A program made the position numbers and the translations under genes. Shown one piece after another: positions 48,367-60,855 of a stretch of 64,000 bases of DNA (position 1 is the stretch's first letter; every line of letters begins with the position of its first letter). The notes under the pieces are model-generated. The model made no database searches. It saw nothing but the letters and a program-made list of their open reading frames with translations, and was not told the DNA's origin. Origin of the DNA: Porogramme epimiltina (Eukaryota > Basidiomycota > Agaricomycetes > Polyporales > Polyporaceae); assembly GCA_900155495.1 (NCBI GenBank), contig FTLJ01000249.1, positions 1 to 64,000 of the forward strand, in the 5' to 3' direction.

Positions 48367-49333
48367 GACTGTATGCGTCGGATGAACGCAAAAGAGTACA
48401 AGCCCCCCGTGGCGATGAGGTCTGTATGTACTTTTATTTAGGTATCTTGCTCCTAGAGCGCCTTACATGACGAGGCGTTTGACAACCGAACTGAACCGGG
48501 GTTGCTTTCTCCGCGGGGCGTAGGAAGATATCTCAATGTGCTCCAGAGAAAACTGTGAAATATCCCTCGGTCTCCGAGGTACCCCTATACCGCGGCCGGG
48601 CGGTTGATATGTGGGTGATTGTGGTGGCACTACCGGTGAGCGGTCTTGATCAACAATCCAGCTCCCGGGCCGCCCTTGTGAATTGTTGCCCCTATGCACA
48701 CACATCCGCAAGTGTTCATCGTAACGGCATGTGCGCAAGCCAACTCTTCTTGACTCTTGAATGGTGGCAGGTGTGCTAACTTCTGCGCGATAATCCCGGA
48801 AAGTTTAGTCTTCGTACGGCACTTAATTGCTTCCGAAACCCTATCATCATTTGCAGTGAAATCCGGCGCCGGACCCCGGCCAATTGATAGTCGCGTGCAT
48901 GATGAATAGGTTTATGCTCATCGATGATGCCTCCACGTTTCTGGCACAAACAGCGATCGGGTAAGCCACCCCTTCTTACAGACGGTTGTGGCAGGATTTT
49001 ATACTGGCCACTGTTGTAAAATTCGCCAATACCTGCACACGTAGATGCTGATTTATAATGCAACCTGCAGGCGGTGCTCTAGATCTTGTAGAGAACAATC
49101 AGTACTTCTTCAGCCACAACTTATCACAGAATGTTGAGAACCTTGACGCGATCTCTCCTTCTTCACATTCTCTGATACACGGCTCGATTGTAGCGTAATG
49201 GCCGGAATTCTCCAGTGTAGAAGGTTTCCCCTAAGAGTCATATAAATCGAAGTCCCACTGCAAGCCTCAACCCTCGAGCGATACGTAACGCTCTACGAAC
49301 ACTGGCATCGACAACCAACTCTCTGTCTCTTAC
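48367..49333. other. Intergenic before the DUF6534 gene at 49334
   Basis: No supported gene; short frames only. Contains the promoter region of the following gene, with a CATATAAAT stretch at about 49240, some 90 bases before its ATG. Confidence 0.5.
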
Positions 49334-51386
49334 ATGGAAGCACGCACCGACATCACGCCTGGCCCATTCATGGGAGGCCTATTCTTCGGAATAATCATAT
49401 CTTGCATGTCAGTTCACAGTGATTTCACGCTTCATATATGTCAATACTGAGATGCACTCTAACATTTAGGCTTTACGGGCTTACTACCTTGCAGTCCTAC
49501 ATGTATTATCAGAATTTCCGGGAAGATAGGAACATGCTGAAGATTTTGGTACGTGGACTTTCCCTGTATCTTAACTATTGATACTGCGACTTATTCGCAC
49601 ATGTAGGTTGCCACTGTTTGGTATGGCCCAAACGAGAGTCCGCAAACCGCGTTTCTTATCATTTTGTTGTCAACAGGTTGCTGGAGACGGCTCATGTGGT
49701 GTTCTGTGTCCACCTGTTGTATTCATATGTGATAATAGGGTTTGGAGACTACGACAGGCTTAATCACGTAGAGTGGTGAGTTACCTTATAATTGAACTGG
49801 TTTTATCCAGACCCCTTACGAACAAACCGTTTCGTCCAGGTCCGTAGGGGTATGTGCTAGTGGCATAGCTATTGCTTCCTAATGCAGAATTCCGCTCACA
49901 ACTTTCGTTCAATAGGTTACGGTGATTATCGCGGTACAGTTCTTCACTGCTAGCACCGTTTATAATCCTAACAAGGGTATATCTCTAGGTGCTCATCGCT
50001 ATATGCGTTCAAAGGTACCTTGAAACTACTTACAATACTAGTTGCTATAGGCATTGACGACAGTGCTTAGCTACTACATTTGGAGGATCTGGATAAGTAA
50101 GTCTGTGCCTCCCATCTCTATTGGTACAACATGACCGAAGCGTTGACGAAATAGTGAGCGGTAGATCTCTTTTATGCGTACTAATACCGGTGAGTAGGCG
50201 CATTCTACGTGATACATCCGCGCTAATATAGCTCTCTAGATTGTTGTCGCGTTTTCGAGACTCGGTATGGTTCTTCTTCCTGTCTATGCAGTCAATCTCT
50301 CTGATAAAATACTCATGTACTTACAGCCTTTGGTATTGGTGAGTTCACTTACTTAAGCATGAGACACTTGGCCGTTGACTTCCAGTGCATCCTACTTAGC
50401 CACTACGATCTTGTCCTATCACATTGATGGGTGGCTTGAGATCAGAAATCTACGGATGATAGTGGTACTTATATCTATATCCATTAGAACATTGCATTGG
50501 CCCTCTAACATTGCGATGGTTGATACAGATCACCATTAATGGAGCCATCTCCTCGGCCGCGGCCCTCGATATTATTGTGACTTCCATCCTCACGTTCTTC
50601 TTGAGGTTCCGAAGCACTCCCTATAATCAGGCAGAGTGAGCTAATATCATGACAGACTTGGATATCGGCTCATGGTCTATATAGACAATCAGGCGGCATT
50701 GTGAACAAAATCATACTGTACACAGTACACACAGGCGCAATTACATGGTGCGTTTAATGATATCTCTTCACCATGGCAGATTCGCTGAGGAATACGTTTA
50801 ACTTTGATGCGTTAGTGTCATCTCCATAATATCCATCGTCCTGGTACGTTTTTATGACAGTAGACTTGCACTGTCTCTGAGCCAGTTCTACTGGCTAGTT
50901 TTGGAGCGAAAGCGGCAGTCTAGTGTTTCTCGCCTTTGTGGAGATACAAGGAAAGAGTAAAAAGCTACCTTTCCTAGTTATTCGCTGTTGAGACACTAAC
51001 TAGTATTTTCTTATCAACTTTTAGCATACGCAAACTCGCTCCTTGTGTCTTTGAATGCCCGTTCTCAATTGAGAACCATGAGAACCAGATACCCAGGTGT
51101 TCGAAAGTTTACTTCAGCAGTATGTTCCTCAAAACCTCACATTATATTTGAAATAACGATCATCACTTTAGCGTCCAGTCCAGGTTGACATATCACGCAC
51201 CACTGTGGCGAAAACAGACCAAACCTCCCAGGGGAGCGGTGTAAGAATGTCTCGAGGTGGTCAGACACAGCTCACTAACCTTTACGTATAACATTTCTCT
51301 AGGACATATTCGACATGCAGGATATGAGCTTCCCTAAGTCTGGGAGACTCGCCGAGATATCTGATGGTGCGCAGGCGATTGTATAA
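49334..51386 (+). CDS. DUF6534 family seven-transmembrane protein, second subtype
   Basis: Starts MEARTDITPGPFMGGLFFGI, the 'GPxxxGxxF' opening of a second DUF6534 subtype, unlike the 'TFGAVLIGTF' opening of the other members. Exon 2 gives LYGLTTLQSYMYYQNFREDR (about 49475). Others are LLETAHVVFCVHLLYSYVII (about 49700), VTVIIAVQFFTASTVYN, ASYLATTILSYHIDGWLEIR (about 50400), ITINGAISSAAALDIIVTSI with LRFRSTPYN (about 50550), GGIVNKIILYTVHTGAITW (about 50700) and TYANSLLVSLNARSQLRTMR (about 51030). The tail runs through two more exons to DGAQAIV and a TAA at 51386. The last three exons were spliced base by base and stay in frame, so the gene is probably intact despite its AT-rich setting. Function unknown. 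Confidence 0.82.
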
Positions 51387-52036
51387 CGTAAAGAGCAATA
51401 ATATGTATTTCAAACTGTGTATGGTACCATGCCGCATTCTGCTGCAGCCCTACTTCTGCTAATCCCATATTTCACGACGGAGATACCATAAGAACGCTTG
51501 GGCAGAGACAAAAAGCCACAGAAAGATGTGTACTACTAACGGCGTTCGCCACCCATTTGCATTCCATCCCAGAATCCACTGATGGCATTCTCTTCCTACT
51601 TCCCGTTCACTGCGGTTTCACGACATCTAGCTATGTATTGCTTTAGCCAGCACCACATGGCGAGTAAAGGCCTGCGATCTGTAGGGGCATGTTTTCTCCG
51701 CAAACTTCGCACCAGGTATGAACGACTGCTCAATATGATAATAGATACATGATTGGATAGAGGCGACACGAGCTCCACGTATTACGTAGATGCTAAAGCA
51801 AAACATTATAGTCGTAAAAGCAGATCACACAGTATACGTTCCCGAGGCATTTTGACAGGCCTAGATTATTGTCTGCAGACTAATACTCCATTCCTCCCTT
51901 GGCTCCGCACCGGACGCAATCGCTCCGAGCAACAAACTAAGCCTAAACCTTTTCCCTGAGCCCGCCAAGCTCAACAGTAGAAGAATCCGTGTCAGACGTC
52001 TCGCGTCTCGTCCGGTCGCGACTTCCGACATGAATC
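51387..52036. other. Intergenic between convergent DUF6534 genes
   Basis: Holds the 3' flanks of both genes. Short open frames at 51596-51778 minus and 51753-51959 plus have no recognisable content. Confidence 0.5.
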
Positions 52037-54118
52037 TCAATCTTCGCGGAGCGCGGCGTGCCAGGCTAGACCGCGAAAGGTCAATGGTCGTCCTTTCTTT
52101 CGAGGGGGCATCGGACGTACAGTTTCAGAAACCCCGCCTCCTGCCAGTGTGTGTCGCGGGAAGAGCGATAGCTCTACTTGGGGCTCGCGGGACTTCCCAT
52201 CCTTCTCGGGAGTGCGCGGGGAGCGGTGGTTGATCGCGGCAAGCACGCTGTTGGTGTAGACTATTCGAAGGGCAACGTGCCCTGTTAGGATCACGTGACA
52301 TCTGCGGGAGCCCTGCACTTACTCTTCGTCGACACTATGCTAATCCCGGTGTAAATCAAGCTTGCTTTGAACTTGAGTGTCTTAGAAAGCGACGTCAAGG
52401 GGTATGTAGTATGATAATGGTGGATGACTTACGATAATCAAGACTATGGCAGCGAATATGCTGGGTGGATTGGCTTGTCAGCACAAGGCGCAGCACTGAC
52501 TGCGGTAATGGTTGGCTTACGCGGTAAGCAGTCCTGTAAGCATGCGTCATTATGCTATATCTGAGTCTGAAGAGAATGGTTCGCACCTGTTGTCATTGTG
52601 TATACGATAAGGCGATCGATCATGGTGTTGGTACTTGCGATCGAAACTATCAGCGGAACTGTCCTCCGCCATAGCCAGGAACAACCTTACTTATCGAATG
52701 CGTTGCGACTGGTCCGCAAGAAATAGATGAGCACCGACGTCAGCATGACGTCGATGACCATTCCTAAACCAAATGCCGCAGTGATGATCCACTAGACCGC
52801 CAGTGTGAGTACAGTACGAGGGGGAGAAGGACAATTATTTATCTACTCACGATATAGCTCCTAAACTTATCGAGATCACGCGTGGCGAAGCTAATAAGAG
52901 ATGATGCGGCTTAGCGTGGTGATATGAGGACGACAATGCGTTTGCTCACGCTTTCGCGGTTGAAGCTGTGATGAGGGTAATTGTAAACGTTAGAATCGCG
53001 GGAGCAGGTGAATCGATATACGCACCTGTAGCAAGACCTTGTACACCCCCGAACCTTAGTCTTCGCGCGCCTTAGATGGAGTGCTTACACTCACCCAATT
53101 CTGCACATAACAGGATCGCCTGGGTGGCCGACGTCACTCGAGGCTTATAGTATGCGCTGAACGAAGTGAACTCACCGAGATAGTGACTAGAACGCGATAC
53201 TGCCATAGCCTGCGTCCAGCTAATCACGCGGCTTCAGCAACATCCGAGATGAAAGGAGTGGAGTCTCACTTAGGTGCACGCGGTACGCAAGGAACCTAGA
53301 GAGCCCGATTCGTCAGTGTCGCTCGAAACGAGACCGGAAGATGTGGCCTACCCTTGGCAAAGTACAATTGTTATCCCCTATTGATATCGGTAGCATCAGT
53401 ACGTGCTGCGGAAAGAGAAGACAGGCGTTATGACTCACAGAAACTAGGGATAGCAACTATTGGCGCGAAAACGTGGAATAAGTACAGTATGTTCCCAGCA
53501 AGGTTATTGTCAGAGTCACGCACATTTAAGGACCTAAATTGTGCTCAATACACGATTACGACTGGTGGTTTTCAACGTTCATTACGCACCATGCACTTTG
53601 CTCAGCCGCGCCTTTCATATCGAAGAAGTTTGTCACCAGCTTAAAGTAGCTAGAACGCCCCGTAAGCAGGGGTGACAGCTAGGAAAACGCGCAATACCCT
53701 ACCATATGTGTATGCACAGTGCTGAGTGAAGAGAGTCCATCATTCTGGATGCCGATGAGCAACGGGTCCCACCTCTGGCGATGGAATACAGCCTACCCTA
53801 GCGCAATCACCTGGGGAACCGAATGAACAGAGACCACAGACCCGCAAGAAACATAGACGTACGTAGAATTTCATCCACAATTTGTCCATGGAGTGCGTTT
53901 GCGCATATTGGAACGCCTGGTTGAGCATGACGCCATACAGACTGGGCGTCGTCGTCGCGTTATCAGCGAAACACGGAGCGGGCTCTGAATATAGGAAGGA
54001 CGCACGCCAGGCCGAGGAAGGTCCCTATGAGCACTGCACCATACGTATTGTCGAGCGGTTGAGGGAGTAGAGACGGAGTCGATCCCGGAAGGGTTAGGTT
54101 CGTCATGTTACTGCTCAT
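52037..54118 (-). CDS. DUF6534 family seven-transmembrane protein
   Basis: Start ATG at 54118 (MSSNMTNLTLPGSTPSLLPQ) precedes PLDNTYGAVLIGTFLGL. Exon 2 is LYGVMLNQAFQYAQTHSMDK (about 53910). Later blocks are SYFKLVTNFFDMKGAAEQSA (about 53620), WIITAAFGLGMVIDVMLTSV with LRTSRNAFDK (about 52770), TMIDRLIVYTMTTG (about 52610) and VYTNSVLAAINHRSPRTPEK in the tail exon, which runs to 52037 with a basic C-terminus (MPPRKKGRPL). The usual KSRTGF motif is TSRNAF here. All landmarks are in order. A sequence with possible stops between the TDS-like and VYTNS blocks was assumed to be intronic. Function unknown. Confidence 0.75.
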
Positions 54119-55219
54119 GATCGTAATGGGGGCCTTCGGTGGGCGGCGCGTTCTTGTTAGACTCTTTATACAGTACGCCGCGCCACGAATAGACATCATA
54201 ACTTACGTTCTGACACGAGCGCCGGCGCAGCCGGTCGGGGGTGGCAGTACAACAGCGTTATGGAAGATGGTCGAGGGGACAGTGCTGGCGTCAATTATTT
54301 GGGGTAGCGACACGTCACACCGGTCGCACATGCGTATTAAAGATGGGCAGATAGAACCGGGTGTTCTCCACCGCGGGACTGTTCGTTCGTCAAAGCCTAT
54401 CAGAACCGCAATCGGCCTCCAAAGCTCACTTAGGCGACGTTAAAGGGAGAGGCATTCACCGTATAACCTGGATCACGCGTTTGGGACACTGTGTCCTGAT
54501 GGTTATATGTATGTATAAGTCCTCGAAATCATCATACTGCGTGACGTACCACCGTGGTGCTAGAGCATTGTGGTCGACTGCCTTGCGCGGACATGGGGTG
54601 GATGGATCCGGGCACGGGGTGGGCAATTACCATGCTATGGTGGCTTGGTATCAAGATAATGATAGAAAATTGACGCGGGCTGTGCTTCGATGTCGCGAAG
54701 TCCAGGGGGCGCGGGTGACTAGCCTATTAAGTTCTCAGCCCACCATCGAAGTTTATTTGGGGAAGCAGCGTAACGCCGAACAGTGAGAGCCTCGAACCGG
54801 TACAATGATCTCGGAAAAACGTCTCAGCATACAGGCGGCAATTTCTAGCATGTGGAGACGCCACATGCGGGTCTAGTGGAGGTAAAACGGTGGAGGTGTC
54901 CTGCAGGGAAACGCACTTGAGCTTGTTGCCGAGATATGTGACCAGTATTCGAAGCGCCGTATCAGATTTGGATACCTGCATATGATTATTCGCAACACGG
55001 ATGCCATCTATCGCGCCCACAGGGTTAGATGACGCCGGACGGAAGAATAAGGTACGAGGCGACGACTCACCTCAGACTTCTATGGAATGGCAGAATACTG
55101 GTACAGAGAATATCCTACTCATCTTACAACTCACGATGCGTCGCTTCGTTTCACCCTATATACCCGATAACGTGGCCTAGGGAACTCGAAGATACCCTCC
55201 TTCCATGCGAAGCCGCTCG
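54119..55219. other. Intergenic with possible scrambled family fragments
   Basis: No supported gene. A minus-strand frame (54727-55020) contains SDTALRILVTYLGNK and LFGVTLLPQ, which recall two DUF6534 blocks but in the wrong order. This could be rearranged debris or coincidence. Confidence 0.35.
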
Positions 55220-56150
55220 CTACGACGAGGGGGCACTCCAGTTCGCGTTCATGCCTTGGATTTTGTCATGATCTGCTAGATTCGGTTTCGACTCGTACAC
55301 AGTCATCACTGGTTCGAATTTTCGCTTCCAAAAACGCATCAATTCGGACCGGTGTGGTATGCACACGAAGCACTCACCTCGCTCCATTGGCCCAGGAAGC
55401 CTACATAGTATACCCGGGTAGTGTCTGCTCCTTGTGACGAGGGGAAGAATAGGGTGATAGATGTCACGTTCGGGAACTTCGCAGGCCTAAGACGACAACA
55501 ACGTCAGGCACCTTCGGGTGCTCTGGGAGTATCACGACGTACATGACGTGATATTCTCCCACATCTCTTCCCTGTGGGACAGTGAATTCCTGAACTGGCT
55601 TCATGTCTTCGATCTCCGAGAAGTCGAGGGTGTCGGTATTGGGGAACTAACAACTGCGTAAACGAAACGGGAAGCTGTGTACCAGGGGCTAGGGGCTGGA
55701 CTTACGAGACAAACTTTCGTCGGGGTCTGGTCTGCGGGGCCTGCTTTGAGAAGCAGTGCGCGCAACTTTACAGCACCGGTGAACGGCACGCGGATGATCC
55801 TGCTCAATCGCGGTACTCAGTTCGGCGAGACGCCAGAATGCCTGCGCGAAAACTGCACATTTGGTCGTCCGCGTCGGATTCGAGATACTACAGAAGACAT
55901 GAGACATGCGGTAGTAGGCGAATACATGCGAGTGACATACGATCGCTTCATCCAATCTCTTGTCCCAAGGTTTGATGACTTCGGGGCCCTTGCCGGGCTC
56001 CTCAGCGTTCATGGCGACTACGTTCGCGCGGTCGATACGCGCGAACAGGTTGTCGCGGTGGCCGACGCCTTCGGGAAGCTCGTGATCGTGGTCATGGTCG
56101 TGTCCGTTGCTCTCGTCGTGACATCCTCCGTGTGAATGGTGGTGGGCCAT
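55220..56150 (-). CDS. PITH domain-containing protein (PITHD1-like)
   Basis: A soluble, conserved eukaryotic protein whose PITH domain was first described as a proteasome-interacting module of thioredoxin-like proteins. The His/Gly/Asp-rich N-terminus (MAHHHSHGGCHDESNGHDHD) is typical of fungal members. It is followed by DNLFARIDRANVVAMNAEEP and VIKPWDKRLDEA. After introns come YLESDADDQMIIRVPFTGAV, KLRALLLKAGPADQTPTKVC, NTDTLDFSEIEDMKPVQEFT, VPQGRDVGEYHV, PAKFPNVTSITLFFPSSQGA, TTRVYYVGFLGQWSE and finally KFEPVMTVYESKPNLADHDK, ending NANWSAPSS at a TAG (55220-55222). The MII junction needs a splice inside the Met codon, and this works exactly. Six or so exons. Intact; no thioredoxin domain is present, so it is the stand-alone type. 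Confidence 0.9.
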
Positions 56151-56832
56151 GGTCCGTGAACGTTGCGAAGAACAAGCACAGGCCAGTGGCGGCGGGAGGC
56201 AGTCCTGGTCTCGGCTCCAGCCAGGGCCATGACGCAACCAGCCAAACACGACCAAGCAATATCACGTGAGCGGTGCAAAATTCACTGGCGCACGGGCGCG
56301 ACGCGCTTGTCTCTTGCCTTTCCATCCTCTTCCTCTTCCCTCTCTTCTCATACAGCGTTCATAGGTTCAAGATAGGCATGCGGCAGTCAGCCTTCTTATC
56401 AGCTTTGACACTATGTTGGCTACCGGGTGAGTATCTCTGCTGAGTTCTTCGCTCTTTTGCATGATGGTACTTTTGTAATTTGCGTTCGATCGCTCTCGCC
56501 CCCACACCAAAGGGGCACACTCGCCGGTGAGCCCTGGGGCCGAGGGTATGAGACAACTTTTCTTTTGCTGATTCCATCCTTGCATTCTCCGAACTATGCG
56601 CTGATCCATTCTCTCCCTAGGCAACCCGTGGCATATTGTGGCAGCGATTGTATGTACGTAGATACGGAAAATTTCAACACATGTTCCCATCCATCTTTGC
56701 TTCCATGAGTGTGCAATACTCGGATGAACTTGAGGATGAGTTGCAAGGAATCGAATAAGCCGCGATGATACAGAAGGGTGAGCGGACTACACAATACGTG
56801 GCGAAACATGTCCAAGACGTCCCCCGTCTGCC
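56151..56832. other. Intergenic, no supported gene
   Basis: Lies between the PITH gene start and the MED25 stop, both on the minus strand, and probably contains the PITH promoter and the MED25 3' flank. Short frames on the plus strand (for example 56427-56708) have no recognisable domain. Confidence 0.5.
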
Positions 56833-59800
56833 CTACCCCATACCCCCAAGTGCGCCATTGGGCCCACCGTCCTGACCCCGCTGCAAGAGCGACTGCACCA
56901 TCTCGTAGCTCAGCGACGGCCCGTTCCCGCTCGGCGTCCTCCGATGCATCCCCGCCCCGCCCTGCTGGCCCATCATCCCGCCCTGGCCCTGGCCCTGTGC
57001 GCCGCCCATCGCGCCAAAGCTCATGTTCATCCCGCCCATGTTCATCGGCCCGCCCATGTTCGCCGCGCCCCCGAACGGCATCCCCACCAAGTTCGCCATC
57101 GCCGCCAGCGCCGTCCTGTTAGCCGGCAGCCCGCCCACGCCCTGCTGCGGGCCCTGCCCCTGCTGTTGCTGCTGCTGCTGGTGCCCGCCCTGGCCCATGA
57201 TCGGGGTCGCGTTGACCATGCCGTTGAGGATGGCGGAGACGTTGGGCCCGGGGCCGGCCCCCCACGGGTTCATCATCCCCGGCGCAACCTGAGGGACGAG
57301 CGGGCCCTGCGGGCCCTGTTGTTGCTGCTGCTGCTGGGGCAGCCCGAGCCCCATTTGCGCTTGCATCTGCGCTTGCGCGGCCTGCTGCTGCAAGTGCTGT
57401 TGGTGTTGCGCCTGTGCCTGCGCCTGCGCCTGCGCCTGCTGCTGAGCCTGCTGGACCTGCTGCTGCATCTGCTGGGCCTGTTGAGCCTGCTGGGCCTGCT
57501 TGAATCGTATCACGAACGCCCGCGCGACCTCCATCTTCCTTTCGGGACCGAGCCTGCAGAATGCTTGGAATTGTTCGGCGGGCATTTGCGACTGCAGCAG
57601 ATGCAGGAACTGCGCAGGGAACGGCTGCGCCCCGGCCGCGGTAGGGTTCGTAGGCACGGGTGTGGGGGCGGGGGGCTGAGGGGTCGGTGTCGGGTTAGGG
57701 TTCGACGAAGGGCCCGCGATCGCGTTCGCGTGGTTCGCCGCTGCTGCTGGCCCGACGCCCTTCGGCAACTCGGGCATGCCCCCTGGGCCGGGGAAGTATG
57801 CGCCAGTCAACGTCTTGAACGGGAAGATCAGCAACCGGTTCTCCGGGGCTGCCCCAGGGTGTGGTGGCCAAGCAGCGAGCGCGTACTGGTGGCAACGGGG
57901 AGCGCAGTCAGCACAAGGTGCGCCGAACAGGGATCGAGTAGGACACGTACGATGTTCTTCTCGGTAAGCAGTCGAAGAAGCCCGCGGAAGTTATCTTCGT
58001 TCGCTTTCGCGTCGGGCACGTTTGGTAGAACCTGGAAGACGCACGGGACATACTTGTACCTCCGTAGCCACTGGGTGAGCATGTCTTGGGGCACCGCCGT
58101 GTGCGGCGACGGAGTGAGCGACATCGTCGCCGGCCACGTTTCCGGGAACCTGCCGATCCTCTTAGTACGTTGTCACCTCTAGCTGAAGGAAGGGAGACAC
58201 TCACATATTTGCTGCGTGGTCCGGAGGACATCGCGCTAACACGCGCGTGTACACGTCCTTGCGCACATGCGTCTCCGAGTCGAACCCGCGCCAGGAAAGC
58301 GTGCCCTGCCAGGCACCCCGGATTGCTGGCTTGGCCTCCGCGGCGGGCGCGGATGGCCCCGCCTGCATCGACGAGCCCTGCTGGCCCTGCTGGATCTTCT
58401 GCTGGTTCATGAGCTTCTGTATCTGCACCGCCATCTCCGGGGATATCTGCTGCGTGGGCGGAGGCTTCAGGACCGCGCCGGCGGCAGCAGCGCCAGCCCC
58501 GACGGCTGCGACGCTCTTCGCGGCGGCCATGACTGGGGTCGACATGGGCCCCTGCTGGCGCGCGTCTTGCTTGGCCGCTGGGGCCTCCACCTTCGCGGGT
58601 GCAGGGGCGGGTCCGCTCGCGCCCGCGCCCGCCGACTGGGATGACGGCGCCTGTCCCGAGGCGCCAGGGGCGTTCGCGGGGCCCTTCCCGGACGCCGCCG
58701 CGTGCTGAGCCGCGAACGCATGCACCCACTGCTGCTTGAACTGCTTGAGCTTCTCCGAGCGGGTCCGGATCATCGCCTCGAGCTTGTCCGCCTCCTCCTT
58801 CTTCCCTGCCTGCCTGAACGTCGCGAGGGTGGCGATCTGTGCGCGCAACGCCGACTCCGCTGCCTGCATCTGCGCCATAAACTGTGCGCGGAGAGCGGGG
58901 TCTCGTATCGCAGCTTGGATGTCGATAGGGCCCTTGGCAAGCGGAGCTGCTGTCGGAGCAGCGGGCTGCGCTGGGGCTGGGGCGGGTGCGGACGCTGACG
59001 CGGGCGGCGGGGCTACGGGTGCTGGCGCAGGTGCGGGTACGGGTGCGGATGGTTGAGCGGGTGGCGGCGCGGAGGCGGGTGGTGGCGCGGTGGTGGAGGC
59101 AGAGGCAGGGATGCGTGTTAAAGGAGGATGTGATGGTGCAGATGGTGCGGAAGGTGCGGGTGGCGACGATGAGGGAGGAGCTGCGGGGGCAACCGCGGGC
59201 GACTTCTGCGGGGAGCTAGCCTGTGTCTTCGTCCGCTTCGCATTGTCCGGACTACGGTCTGCGCCTGACCCATTCATGGCTCGCTTCGTCCCTGTGCACA
59301 TCGTTGAGCCATATTCAACGTGGTTGGCGAGAAAACTCACCCTTCTGCGGGAAACCGATGATATGAACAGAGTGGGGCGCGCGAACAGGGAACCACGGGG
59401 ACTGCATAGGACCTGTAGCGACCTGGAAAATGTCAGGAAGACCGCATTATAACGCTTGGAAAACCACACACTGCCGTCTGGAGCTCCATAAATCGAGGTA
59501 TTGATCCGACTAGAACGGTGCTGTAGTGGATATTGCGCTATCGCGCCGTCAGTGATCACAGCGCACAGGTACGAACTATCAACGCACGTCGCTGAGAGCT
59601 TTTGGGAGCGTTTTCCAAGTGAGCAGGTCTAACGCGGGCGAGACATTCCACATCGGATGCTCGGCGGAGTCTGGTGGTGTGGTTGCAAAATGGATGATAT
59701 GATAGATATGTCCTGGTTCGGATCGCTGGTACGTGTGAGTGTCTTCGTTGACGGGAGGATATTCGGACGTACTTCGGTTTTGTATGTGTCAAACAACTAT

Positions 59801-60855
59801 GGAATAAGGGTTAACACACATACGCGAGTGAGGTAACTAGAAGAATGAAGGGATTGTCTACACAGAACAGACGCATCAACGGAGTGGTGTCTTCGAAAAA
59901 CATTACGCGATCGCGGGGAGGATTGGTGTCTGTGGTCCCTTCCCGTTCACTAGCCAAATGGGCGTTCTGCTATGCGCAACGCATTATGGCGATCGTGTTT
60001 AGATGCATACAAGGACGGAGGATTCCCGAGGAATCACAAGTCGAGCGTACGCGCCATTCAGAACGAAGGTGCAACACCGTCTTTCACGCTATGGATACCA
60101 GCATGCCACTGCTCGCCATAGGAATCCACTGCAACGAGCCGCTCTATGAATCGATGCTCTCGGTGGGCTATGGGAAGAAATAGCCAGTCATCCTGACTGT
60201 GAAGGGGTCGCAGCGGGCCCGCTCACAGACAGGAAGAACGGCAGAGTCACATCTCACAAAACACGAAGCCGTGGATAGCCCATTTACGGACAGGAAGAAC
60301 GAGCCAGTCGTGCCCTACAAGACACCATCACTGCTCACGTGTCTTACGAGCTCTAGTGCATGCGTACGACACATGTCCGGCTCTTCTAAACGGCACCCAA
60401 CTCCGCGCATTCTCCATGAAAACAGTATAACGTACCTCAAGAGCCGCAACGAGTCCTTCCAACGCAGCCATCCCTTTACCCCCTCCAGAGCCAGTTTGCC
60501 CAAGCCCGTACTCATGTGGAGCTTCTCGCAGAGTGTTCATGACGACTTGAGGCGCGCCGAAGTAGATCTTCCTGAGGATGGGGGTTGGCTGGGTGTCCGC
60601 TGTGCCATAGGTGACCACGCTCAGACTCAACTGCCGCAAGGCAAGGACTTAGGGACATCTCTAGGAGGTCAACGAATGCGGGCCACTCACAGATGAGGGG
60701 GAGGTGGGTTGGGCCTCGCCCAGTCGCATGAGGAGCGGGACAAGGTAGTCGGCGAGAAGTTGTGGCCAGTCGGCGGAGAGAGCGAGCGATGCCTCAATGA
60801 CGCATGCCACGGCTCTAGTGTCCGATGGGGCTTTCGTTTCCGTAGGTCGACTCAT
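56833..60855 (-). CDS. MED25: Mediator complex subunit 25-like protein (VWA + Gln-rich + PTOV-like)
   Basis: Links transcription activators to RNA polymerase II in the nucleus. From the ATG at 60855, MSRPTETKAPSD leads into a VWA domain: AVACVIEASLALSADWPQLL, then SVVTYGTADTQPTPILRKIY, YGLGQTGSGGGKGMAALEGL, LFDTYKTEVRPN, HIYHIIHFATTPPDSAEHPM and SPWFPVRAPHSVHIIGFPQK. A long Pro/Ala/Ser-rich linker with a helical stretch (RAQFMAQMQAAESALRAQIA) follows. Next is a compact domain (WQGTLSWRGFDSETHVRKDV, LTQWLRRYKYVPCVFQVLPN, NFRGLLRLLTEKNIVRVLLD) that fits the PTOV/SPOC-like activator-interacting fold of Med25. The C-terminus is Gln-rich with long Q and QA runs (about 57480-57150) and Gly/Met-rich at the end (stop at 56833). 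Intron 2 is unusually long. The VWA match is firm and the PTOV assignment moderate. Confidence 0.82.
59797..60435 (-). other. Unusually long (639-base) intron of MED25 with internal repeat
   Basis: The donor follows the codons for AALE at 60436 and the acceptor precedes LFDTY at 59796. Both are standard and phase 0. The other introns seen in this window are mostly 50-65 bases. A motif GACAGGAAGAACG (plus-strand sense) occurs at about 60228-60240 and 60289-60301. The pseudogene copy at 44910-45600 has only one such motif. The intron may contain inserted DNA. Confidence 0.65.

Noticed and set aside
56944..58182. 412-codon plus-strand frame
   Set aside because: It is the antisense shadow of the GC-rich, Gln-rich part of MED25. 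Its Leu/His/Arg-rich composition has no domain, and the minus-strand frames carry the real motifs.
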